Positions 1 to 5,079 of a stretch of 5,079 bases of DNA are shown in pieces. This stretch comes from Halococcaceae archaeon (lineage in GTDB: Archaea > Halobacteriota > Halobacteria > Halobacteriales > Halalkalicoccaceae): the NCBI GenBank assembly GCA_007128515.1, contig SKXI01000401.1, positions 1 to 5,079 of the forward strand. The letters are read 5' to 3'. The notes under the pieces were generated by a model. It saw nothing but the letters and a program-made list of their open reading frames with translations, was not told where the DNA came from and did no database searches. Numbering within the stretch: position 1 is the stretch's first letter; each line of letters starts with the position of its first letter. The position numbers were made by a program, and so were the translations under genes.

Positions 1-2
1 GG

Positions 3-59
3 ACCTCCCAACCGTCGGCGACCGACGGAGGCGGCCTCGACGGGTGTGTCGCCCCGTAA
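3..59 (+). CDS. Possible 3' end of a gene entering from the left (uncertain)
   Basis: One frame is open from the left edge to a TAA at 57-59 and reads as a short tail ending in GGGLDGCVAP. By eye, 15 of its 18 sense codons end in G or C, which fits coding DNA in this genome. Only 18 residues are visible, so no family can be named. The minus strand of the same stretch also looks codon-like (a frame reading GDTPVEAASV), so even the strand is unsure. If the plus-strand reading is right, the upstream gene ends 60 bases before the histidine kinase start. Confidence 0.2.
   Translation, partial: TSQPSATDGGGLDGCVAP
12..28. other. Perfect 7-bp hairpin with 3-base loop
   Basis: CCGTCGG at 12-18 and CCGACGG at 22-28 are perfect reverse complements around the loop CGA. 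No T-run follows directly, so it is not a textbook terminator. It may lie inside the end of a gene, where the pairing could be a coincidence of G+C-rich codons. Confidence 0.35.
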
Positions 60-81
60 CCGTTCAATTATCATACCAAAG

Positions 82-97
82 GGGTAAGCTTTAGTAC
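82..97 (+). promoter_or_regulatory. Archaeal promoter (TATA box) of the histidine kinase gene
   Basis: An A/T-rich core, CTTTAGTA at 89-96, follows a purine-rich stretch (AAAGGGGTAAG at 78-88) that could serve as the TFB recognition element. The core centre lies about 27 bases before the ATG at 120. That is the usual archaeal distance from TATA box to transcription start, so the transcript probably begins at or next to the start codon. The lack of a Shine-Dalgarno sequence before 120 agrees. The surrounding 60-110 stretch is notably A+T-rich compared with the genes. Confidence 0.6.
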
Positions 98-119
98 CAT
101 TCGTGTACGATTGCGCGTA

Positions 120-1937
120 ATGACTCACCCCCTCACCGTCCTCCACGTCGAGGACGACCCCGCGTTCGCCGAGCTGGCCGCGAGCGCGCTCGAACACGAG
201 GTGGAGGGGATCGACGTCGTGAGCGAGACCGACGTCGAGCGCGCGCTCTCGCGGATCGAGGACGAGGCGTTCGACTGTGTGGTGAGCGACTACGACATGC
301 CGAAGATGGACGGACTCTCGCTGCTCGCTGCGGTCAGAGAGCGCGATCCGAGCCTCCCCTTCATCCTCTTCACGGGGAAGGGAAGCGAGGAGATCGCGAG
401 CGAGGCGATCTCCGCGGGCGTGACCGACTACGTCCAGAAAGGCGGCGGCCTGGAACAGTACGCGATACTCGGAAAGCGGATCGAGAACGCCGTCTCGGGT
501 CGACGGGCGCTCGCCGACCTCGAACGCGAGCGCGAGTTCGTCGACGCCGCGCTGGCGGGGCTGACCGACGTCTTCTACGTCGTCGACGCGACCGGCAGCT
601 TCCTCCGGTGGAACGACCGCCTGAGCGAGGTCACCGGCTACACAGACGAGGAGATCCGGGAGATGCGCCCGGTCGAGTTCTTCGCGCCAGAGGAGCGAGA
701 GACCGTCGCGGCGGCGAGCGAGGCCGTGCTCGCGGACGACGAGACGGTCGTCGTCGAGTCGGTTATCGAGACGAAAGACGGCGAGCGACTCCCCTACGAG
801 TTCACCGGCGCGCCCATCGAAACGGACCTCGCCGAGGACACCTGTGTCTGTGGGATCGGTCGGGACATCACGGCGAGCAAACGCACGGAACGAGAGCTCC
901 GCGAGCAGACGGCGTTCGTCGAGGGGGGACTGGAGGGGGTGATCGACTTCTACTACCTGCTCGACCCGAACGGCTTCATCAGGGACTGGAGCGAAGGGAC
1001 GCCCGAACTCGTCGGCTACGATCCCGAGGAGCTCCGTGGCGCGCACGCCTCGGCGTTCGTGCCCGAGGGCTCGGAGGAGGAGGTGATGGAGACGCTGGTG
1101 CGGGCGGTCGAGGAGGGTCGGGCCCGCGTCGAGGTCCCGTTCGTCACCCCCGACGGGGTCGAGACGCCCTACGAGTTCACCGTCGTCGTCGTCCGGGACG
1201 ATGACGGGGAGGTGACGGGGATCTGTGGGCTCGCCCGGGACGTCAGCGAGCGCTACGAGCGCGAGCGGACGCTTCGCCGCGAGCGAGACCGGTTGGCGGC
1301 GTTCGCGAGCGCGGTCAGCCACGACCTCAGGAACCCGCTGACCGTCGCCCAGGGCCACCTCGAGCTCGCACGTGCCTCCGGAGATGACGGGAGCGACGAG
1401 CACTTCGAGGCGATCGACCGGGCGCTCTCGCGGATGGAGACGCTGGTCGATCACGTCCTCGCGCTCGCGAAGGAGGGGCGGGCCGTCGGCGAGACCGAAC
1501 CGGTCGCGCTCGGGCCGATCGTCGACGACACGTGGCGGTCGCTCGGGACGCGGGGGGAGGCGACGCTCGAACGCGACGAACTGCCGACGATCGTCGCCGA
1601 CGACGCCCGCCTCCGGCAGCTCGTCGAGAACCTGCTCCGGAACGCGGTCGATCACGGTGGCGAAAGCGTCCACGTCGAGGTGTCCGCGCTCGACGACGGC
1701 TTCGCCATCGCCGACGACGGTCCCGGGGTCCCTCCGTCGGAGCGAGAGCGGGTGTTCGATGCCGGCGTCTCGAACGCCGACGGTGGGATCGGCATCGGCC
1801 TCGCCATCGTCGAGGAGATCGCCGAGGCACACGGCTGGTCCGTCTCGGTCGCGGAGTCGGCGGCCGGCGGTGCGCGCTTTACCGTGACCGGAGTGAAACG
1901 AACACACGTCGCAGCCGACAGAAATCGAGTTCGGTAA
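120..1937 (+). CDS. Receiver-PAS-PAS sensor histidine kinase
   Basis: A soluble two-component signalling protein of 605 residues. The receiver domain (about 5-125) has the acidic pair D12/D13, phospho-acceptor D57 in SDYDMP, T85 and K107. Two PAS domains follow (about 140-255 and 265-380), then a charged, probably coiled-coil linker. The HisKA H-box is SHDLRNPL with phospho-His H401. The HATPase domain has an N-box (ENLLRNAVDH, N504 and N508), a G1 box (DDGPGV, D532 and D533) and a G2 box (GGIGIGLAI, from 555). No signal peptide, membrane helix or DNA-binding output domain is visible, so it should sense a cytoplasmic cue, probably by ligand or redox binding in PAS, and pass phosphate to an unseen partner. 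The ATG at 120 is preferred over an in-frame TTG at 111 because a TATA box lies about 27 bases before it. No partner regulator is adjacent. The kinase class is sure; the signal is unknown. Confidence 0.93.
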   Translation: MTHPLTVLHVEDDPAFAELAASALEHEVEGIDVVSETDVERALSRIEDEAFDCVVSDYDMPKMDGLSLLAAVRERDPSLPFILFTGKGSEEIASEAISAGVTDYVQKGGGLEQYAILGKRIENAVSGRRALADLEREREFVDAALAGLTDVFYVVDATGSFLRWNDRLSEVTGYTDEEIREMRPVEFFAPEERETVAAASEAVLADDETVVVESVIETKDGERLPYEFTGAPIETDLAEDTCVCGIGRDITASKRTERELREQTAFVEGGLEGVIDFYYLLDPNGFIRDWSEGTPELVGYDPEELRGAHASAFVPEGSEEEVMETLVRAVEEGRARVEVPFVTPDGVETPYEFTVVVVRDDDGEVTGICGLARDVSERYERERTLRRERDRLAAFASAVSHDLRNPLTVAQGHLELARASGDDGSDEHFEAIDRALSRMETLVDHVLALAKEGRAVGETEPVALGPIVDDTWRSLGTRGEATLERDELPTIVADDARLRQLVENLLRNAVDHGGESVHVEVSALDDGFAIADDGPGVPPSERERVFDAGVSNADGGIGIGLAIVEEIAEAHGWSVSVAESAAGGARFTVTGVKRTHVAADRNRVR

Positions 1938-1961
1938 CCACACGAACAGAAATATCATTCA

Positions 1962-1975
1962 GCTAAGGTATATCC
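1962..1975 (+). promoter_or_regulatory. TATA-box promoter of the small membrane protein gene
   Basis: The sequence GGTATATC at 1968-1975 is a good archaeal TATA box centred about 27 bases before the GTG at 1999, which predicts a leaderless mRNA starting at that codon. A second, weaker TATA-like stretch (AAATATC, from 1950) lies upstream. The position supports transcription independent of the kinase gene, which ends at 1937, and it supports GTG 1999 over the in-frame ATG at 2008. Confidence 0.55.
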
Positions 1976-1998
1976 CCCCTCCGGCCCTCCCTCTAGCC

Positions 1999-2334
1999 GT
2001 GACCGAGATGCTCCCGATCGACCCCCAGTCGCCGACCGACCGACAGCGACCCGCCTCCCGATCCGCCCCCCTCGGATCGAACGTGCTCGTCGTCGCCTCC
2101 GTCGTGCTCCTCGGAGCGCTGCTGGTCGCGATACCGGTCGCGGTGCTCGCCGTGATCGAACTCCTGCCGCTCGGCGTCCTCGGTGGCCCCGTCGCGCTGT
2201 TCGCAGCGCTCGCGGGTGTCGCCGCCGCACCGGTCCTGGCCCGGAAGGCGATCCGGACGGTCGTAACGCGCCGTGGACCGCCGGTCGACCTCGAGACGCC
2301 ACGGCGCGAGCGGCGGGTCGAACCCGCGGACTGA
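1999..2334 (+). CDS. Small two-helix membrane protein of unknown function
   Basis: A 111-residue protein that I do not recognise. A polar, Pro- and Arg-containing N-terminus (1-27) precedes two hydrophobic segments, about 28-53 (from NVLVVASVVLLGALL) and about 58-80, rich in Leu, Val and Ala. These are joined by a very short turn (ELLPLG), which suggests a helical hairpin. The C-terminus (81-111) is highly charged, with ARKAIRTVVTRR followed by an Arg/Glu-rich end. By the positive-inside rule both ends probably face the cytoplasm. There is no signal peptidase site, lipobox or catalytic motif. Third codon positions are G+C-rich throughout, and the TATA box upstream fits the GTG start, so the gene is likely real. 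The first base of a 16-base inverted-repeat arm is the last base of its stop codon. Its role cannot be inferred from its neighbours. Confidence 0.7.
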   Translation: MTEMLPIDPQSPTDRQRPASRSAPLGSNVLVVASVVLLGALLVAIPVAVLAVIELLPLGVLGGPVALFAALAGVAAAPVLARKAIRTVVTRRGPPVDLETPRRERRVEPAD

Positions 2335-2433
2335 TAGGGATCATCGTAGCCAACCGGATCTCTCGGGTGCACACGTCACCGGTGTCGTTCGATTCGCGAT
2401 CGAAGAACTATGAACTCCTACGATGATCCCTAT
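2334..2433. repeat. 100-base element bounded by perfect 16-base inverted repeats
   Basis: The left arm at 2334-2349 (ATAGGGATCATCGTAG) and the right arm at 2418-2433 (CTACGATGATCCCTAT) are exact reverse complements, separated by 68 bases. The arms begin on the last base of the preceding stop codon. Pairing stops on both sides: the next base pairs inward (2350/2417) and outward (2333/2434) do not match. Inside the spacer are a smaller inverted repeat, TTCGAT at 2388-2393 with ATCGAA at 2399-2404, and the palindrome CACCGGTG at 2377-2384. No matching target-site duplication is seen outside the arms. Possible roles are a structured RNA or terminator of the small membrane gene, a paired protein-binding site upstream of dnaG, or the remnant of a small mobile element. 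No T-run follows the right arm. Confidence 0.75.
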
Positions 2434-2595
2434 GACACGGGCGGTCGAGCGACCGACCGGTGGTCGCCCGTCCGGATCGACGAGTACCGAGAGCCGGGGA
2501 CGACGGGCCGGAAAAGAGATGGGAGTTGTTTTGTCCGTCGACTACTAACATCGGGGATCGAGGGGCCGTCTCGGCCCCGCTACCATGACGATTAA
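2410..2595 (+). CDS. Doubtful 61-residue reading frame before dnaG
   Basis: An ATG at 2410 opens a frame of 61 residues that begins MNSYDDPYDTGGRATDRW, is polar and charged, and ends at a TAA at 2593-2595, overlapping the first 11 bases of dnaG. The first 33 or so codons favour G or C in the third position. The second half does not, and it crosses the likely dnaG promoter region. No TATA box sits at the expected distance before 2410, there is no Shine-Dalgarno sequence, and the start region holds the right arm of the 16-base inverted repeat. It is most likely a chance frame, but the first half cannot be excluded as a micro-protein. Confidence 0.15.
   Translation: MNSYDDPYDTGGRATDRWSPVRIDEYREPGTTGRKRDGSCFVRRLLTSGIEGPSRPRYHDD
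2541..2550 (+). promoter_or_regulatory. Possible TATA box for dnaG
   Basis: ACTACTAACA is one of the few A/T-leaning stretches in the 50 bases before dnaG. A transcription start about 27 bases later would fall near 2573, giving a leader of roughly 12 bases. The match to the archaeal TATA consensus is modest, and the T-rich stretch GTTGTTTTGT, which starts at 2525, is an alternative. Confidence 0.3.
2562..2578 (+). other. 7-bp G+C hairpin immediately before dnaG
   Basis: GGGGCCG at 2562-2568 and CGGCCCC at 2572-2578 pair perfectly around the loop TCT, ending six bases before the dnaG ATG. All seven pairs are G-C. No Shine-Dalgarno sequence lies between the hairpin and the start codon. If transcribed, it would be a stable structure in the leader that could limit ribosome access. 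If transcription starts within it, it would act as a DNA palindrome, for example an operator. It has no T-run, so it is a poor terminator candidate. Confidence 0.5.
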
Positions 2596-3916
2596 CGATA
2601 CAGCGAAATACCTCATTCACGCGGAGATAACGACGAGCGGGGTGGTCGAGCGGAGCGACGTGGTCGGGGCGATCTTCGGCCAGACCGAGGGCCTCCTCGG
2701 CGACGACCTCGACCTCCACGACCTGCAACAGTCCTCGAAAGTCGGACGCATAGACGTCCGGATCGCGAGCGAGCGCGGCGTCTCGCGCGGCGAGATGACG
2801 ATCGCCTCGAGTATGGACAAAGTCGAGACGGCCGTGCTAGCGGCGGCACTCGAAACGATCGAACGGGTCGGACCCTGTCGCTCGACGATCGAGGTCACCC
2901 GGATCGAGGACGTCCGGGCGGCGACCAGACGGGAGGTCGTCGAGCGAGCGACCACGATCCTCTCGGAGACGTTCGACGACACGGTGATGAGTTCGGAGGA
3001 GATGCTCGCACGGGTCAGAGAGAGCGTCCGGGTCGGAGAGATCGCGGAGTACGAGGGCTACCCGGCGGGTCCGAACGTCGCCGACGGCGGTTCGGTCATC
3101 CTCGTCGAGGGTCGCTCGGACGTGCTCACGCTGTTGCGCTACGGCATCAAGAACGCGGTCGCCGTCGAGGGCACCGACGTCCCCGAGGCGGTCGCGGCGC
3201 TGACCAGGGATCGGACCGCGACGGCCTTCCTCGACGGCGACCGCGGCGGCGAACTGATCATGAAGGAGCTCGCACAGGTCGCCGACGTCGACGCCGTCGC
3301 GTTCGCCCCGCCCGGCAGATCCGTCGAGGACCTGAGCCGCGACGAGGTGATGGACGCGCTCCGGAACAAAGTACCCTACGAAGCCGTCGTGGAGGCGGAG
3401 GAACCGCTCGCGAGGGCCGCTGCGGTCGGGGGGGAGGCGAGCCCGGAGCCGACCGAACCGGTGACGGACGACCGTGAGACGGCCGACGACCGATCCGACG
3501 ACGAGTCCGCCCCGCCCGACGCGACCGGGGTGAGCGGGGACGTCCCCGCGGGGGCCGAACCCGCGGTCGAGGGGGTGGCCGAGCCCACGGACGAGGAGTC
3601 GGCGAAGTCCGAGCCCGAAACGCTCAGAGGACACGTCGAGGCGGTGATCGGCGGGGGAACGAACCAGGTCAGCCTGCTCACCGAGTCGTTCGAATCGATC
3701 GCCGACGCACCGGCCGAAGCGGCCTTCGAGACCGTGAGGGACGCCGAGAGACGACCGTACGCCGTGGTTCTGGACGGCGTGCTCACCCAGCGGATCCTCG
3801 ACGTGGCCGCCCAGCGCGGCGTCGAGCAGGTGCTCGCCCGGGAGTTCGGTGAGTTCACGAAGCGGCCGACGAGCGTCCGGATCCGAACCGCGGAGGAACT
3901 CGAGGTCCCCGCCTAG
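2585..3916 (+). CDS. dnaG: DnaG: archaeal Toprim protein, exosome-associated
   Basis: A 443-residue archaeal DnaG. The N-terminus reads DTAKYLIHAEIT, which is highly characteristic of this family and fixes the ATG at 2585. Residues 1 to about 165 form the archaeal N-terminal region. The Toprim domain follows from about 168, with the catalytic Glu in EGRSDV (E175) and metal-binding Asps in DGDRGGEL (D217, D219). A long acidic, Pro/Ala-rich linker (about 272-346) precedes a C-terminal domain (about 347-443, from LRGHVEAV). The family is annotated as a primase because Toprim is shared with bacterial DnaG. In archaea the protein is known as a subunit of the RNA-degrading exosome, bound through Csl4, while replication priming is mainly done by PriS/PriL. 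It is cytoplasmic. Its stop codon overlaps that of the converging DUF92 gene by four bases. Identification is firm; the acidic linker is typical of halophile adaptation. Confidence 0.96.
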   Translation: MTINDTAKYLIHAEITTSGVVERSDVVGAIFGQTEGLLGDDLDLHDLQQSSKVGRIDVRIASERGVSRGEMTIASSMDKVETAVLAAALETIERVGPCRSTIEVTRIEDVRAATRREVVERATTILSETFDDTVMSSEEMLARVRESVRVGEIAEYEGYPAGPNVADGGSVILVEGRSDVLTLLRYGIKNAVAVEGTDVPEAVAALTRDRTATAFLDGDRGGELIMKELAQVADVDAVAFAPPGRSVEDLSRDEVMDALRNKVPYEAVVEAEEPLARAAAVGGEASPEPTEPVTDDRETADDRSDDESAPPDATGVSGDVPAGAEPAVEGVAEPTDEESAKSEPETLRGHVEAVIGGGTNQVSLLTESFESIADAPAEAAFETVRDAERRPYAVVLDGVLTQRILDVAAQRGVEQVLAREFGEFTKRPTSVRIRTAEELEVPA

Positions 3917-5079
3917 AGCAACAGCGCCCACAGCGCCGTACTGAACAGCGCGCCGAAGACCGTCGCGAGGAAGTTCACGCCCTGGTTGCCGAGGTACGCC
4001 CCTTCGAGGGTGGCGCCGAGCAGGCTGTCGGCGGTCATCCCGGCGACGCCGCCGAGACAGACGACGAGCGCGCCGACGGGGGTGATGGAGTCGAACAGGA
4101 CGAGCGCGACGAGCGCGACGAGCGACGCCCCCGCGAGGCCGGCGAGTTCGCCCTGCCAGGTGACCGCGCCGTCGGTTCCGGGGGCGACCCGACGACCGGT
4201 CGTGATGAGGCGGGGTTCGTCGTAGACCCCACCGATCTCGCTCGAGAGCGTGTCCGCGAGCGCCGTCGAGAGCGCACCCGCGAACGCGAACAGGAAGAGC
4301 GTCGACGGGAGGTCGATCAGCGTGGGGGTGGCCGCGTAGCCGACGACCGCGGCGAGCGCGACCGCGGAGTTGCTCAGAACGTTCCCGCTGCCGCGGGCAC
4401 CGTCGTTCTCCTCGGCGACGCCACGGGCGAGTTTCTCCTCGTAGCGGAACTTCGTCGAGAGACCGCCGACGCCGTAGAAGGCGATCAGCACGACGAACCA
4501 GGCGTAGCCCCCCAGAACGACCGTGAGGAGACCGAGGACGATACCGGTGAGCATCCCGGTCACGGAGGCCGTGCCGAGGGCGTAGGCGACCGTGCCGAAG
4601 GCGACCGTCACCCCGAGCGCGAGGACGATCCCCGGGAGCGAGAGGACGAGGTCGAGTTCGGTGAGGAGCCAGAGCGCGAGCCCGACGGTCAGCAGGACGA
4701 GCGGGTCGTCCTGTTCGTAGAGTGCGGCCCTGACCTGCGCCGCGATGAGCGCCCCCGCCGTGGCGAAGAAGACGAGCGGGCCGACCGGCCCCGGTTCCCC
4801 GTAGGCGATCGTCTCCGCGACGGCCTGCGCGGCGATACCCGCGACCGTCGCGGCGAGGACGAAGCCGGTCGTCGAGGCGAGCGGGCTCCGGTACCGGAGA
4901 CCGACCAGCTGTGCGCCGAGGTTGCCGAACACCAGGAGACAGACCGAGGCGGTGAACAGCTCCACCGGGAGGCCGAACGCGAGCAGGATCGCGAGCGCGG
5001 TCGTCGCGAGGGCGAAGCCGGCGAGCCCGTAGAGCCGTCGCTCCCGCCGGTCGCCGGGGCGGGCGAACAGCTCGAAGAC
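3913..5079 (-). CDS. DUF92 (TIGR00297) integral membrane protein, 5' end outside window
   Basis: A polytopic membrane protein; 388 residues are visible and the frame is open to the right edge. I count about ten to twelve hydrophobic segments. Family hallmarks are a cytosolic-looking loop with STKFRYEEKL (near 4425-4463) and RGSGNVLSNSA (near 4365-4402), then ALADTLSSEIGG (near 4225-4262), PGTDGAVTWQGE (near 4145-4182), TADSLLGATLEGAY (near 3994-4037) and GNQGVNFLATVFGAL near the C-terminus. DUF92 includes plant VTE6, a phytyl-phosphate kinase, so a prenyl-phosphate kinase role in isoprenoid salvage is a reasonable but unproven inference. A GTG at 4963-4965 could serve as a start, but the 38 codons upstream are in frame, end almost all in G or C, and encode another hydrophobic segment (LYGLAGFALATTALAILLAF). 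The true start is therefore probably beyond 5079, along with the promoter. The gene converges on dnaG. Confidence 0.9.
   Translation of the reverse strand, partial: VFELFARPGDRRERRLYGLAGFALATTALAILLAFGLPVELFTASVCLLVFGNLGAQLVGLRYRSPLASTTGFVLAATVAGIAAQAVAETIAYGEPGPVGPLVFFATAGALIAAQVRAALYEQDDPLVLLTVGLALWLLTELDLVLSLPGIVLALGVTVAFGTVAYALGTASVTGMLTGIVLGLLTVVLGGYAWFVVLIAFYGVGGLSTKFRYEEKLARGVAEENDGARGSGNVLSNSAVALAAVVGYAATPTLIDLPSTLFLFAFAGALSTALADTLSSEIGGVYDEPRLITTGRRVAPGTDGAVTWQGELAGLAGASLVALVALVLFDSITPVGALVVCLGGVAGMTADSLLGATLEGAYLGNQGVNFLATVFGALFSTALWALLL

Noticed and set aside
111..119. In-frame TTG at 111 as the start of the kinase
   Set aside because: It adds only three residues, and the TATA box is spaced correctly for the ATG at 120, where the receiver domain's first strand begins a few residues later.
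1327..1830. 167-residue minus-strand frame, and plus-strand frames at 608-1204, 1372-1887 and 1532-1966, within the kinase gene
   Set aside because: All overlap the HisKA, HATPase or PAS coding sequence in other frames and give Arg/Ser/Ala-rich translations typical of out-of-frame G+C-rich DNA.
1955..2374. Two minus-strand frames of about 138 residues opposite the small membrane protein gene
   Set aside because: Their products are Arg/Ser/Gly-rich with no domain. The plus strand has a well-placed promoter and a coherent two-helix protein.
2334..2433. Calling the inverted-repeat element an insertion sequence or MITE
   Set aside because: No transposase, no target-site duplication outside the arms, and only one copy in the window, so mobility cannot be supported from here.
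2449..2467. Hairpin GCGACC/GGTCGC with a 7-base loop
   Set aside because: It is only six pairs built from common GACC/GGTC words, with nothing near it to suggest a function.
2354..2497. Imperfect inverted repeat between CCGGATCTCTCGG (2354-2366) and CCGAGAGCCGG (2487-2497)
   Set aside because: It needs a two-base bulge and has a spacer of about 120 bases; matches of this quality arise by chance in such G+C-rich DNA.
2837..3931. 364-residue open frame on the minus strand opposite dnaG
   Set aside because: It lies almost wholly opposite dnaG, whose conserved motifs are clear. Long antisense frames are expected in G+C-rich coding DNA, and the product is a repetitive Arg/Gly/Asp/Leu mix with no recognisable motif.

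Overview
The window reads as a chromosomal segment of a halophilic archaeon (Halobacteria). It is strongly G+C-rich, its genes favour G or C at the third codon position, and its proteins are rich in Asp, Glu, Arg and Ala. It encodes an archaeal-type DnaG and has TATA-box promoters set about 27 bases upstream of start codons (leaderless pattern) in place of bacterial -35/-10 boxes. No rRNA, tRNA, CRISPR array or insertion-sequence gene was seen.

Layout: bases 1-119 hold a possible gene tail, a small hairpin and a convincing promoter. Bases 120-1937 (+) encode a soluble two-component protein with an N-terminal receiver, two related PAS domains and a HisKA/HATPase core. Bases 1999-2334 (+) encode a small two-helix membrane protein of unknown function with its own TATA box. 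Bases 2335-2584 form a 250-base gap. In it lie most of a 100-base element bounded by perfect 16-base inverted repeats, a doubtful 61-residue reading frame and a 7-bp hairpin just before the next gene. Bases 2585-3916 (+) encode DnaG, the Toprim protein linked to RNA degradation with the archaeal exosome. Bases 3913-5079 (-) encode a DUF92 integral membrane protein whose 5' end runs off the window. It converges on dnaG, and the two genes share a CTAG that supplies both stop codons.

The genes do not form one operon. The kinase and the small membrane protein appear to have separate leaderless promoters, and dnaG has its own upstream region. The DUF92 gene is read in the opposite direction and probably belongs with genes to the right of the window. 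The kinase, dnaG and the DUF92 family are recognisable. The least explained parts are the 100-base inverted-repeat element, the small membrane protein and the hairpin before dnaG. No clear undescribed multi-gene system was found. The inverted-repeat element is the best candidate for something new.
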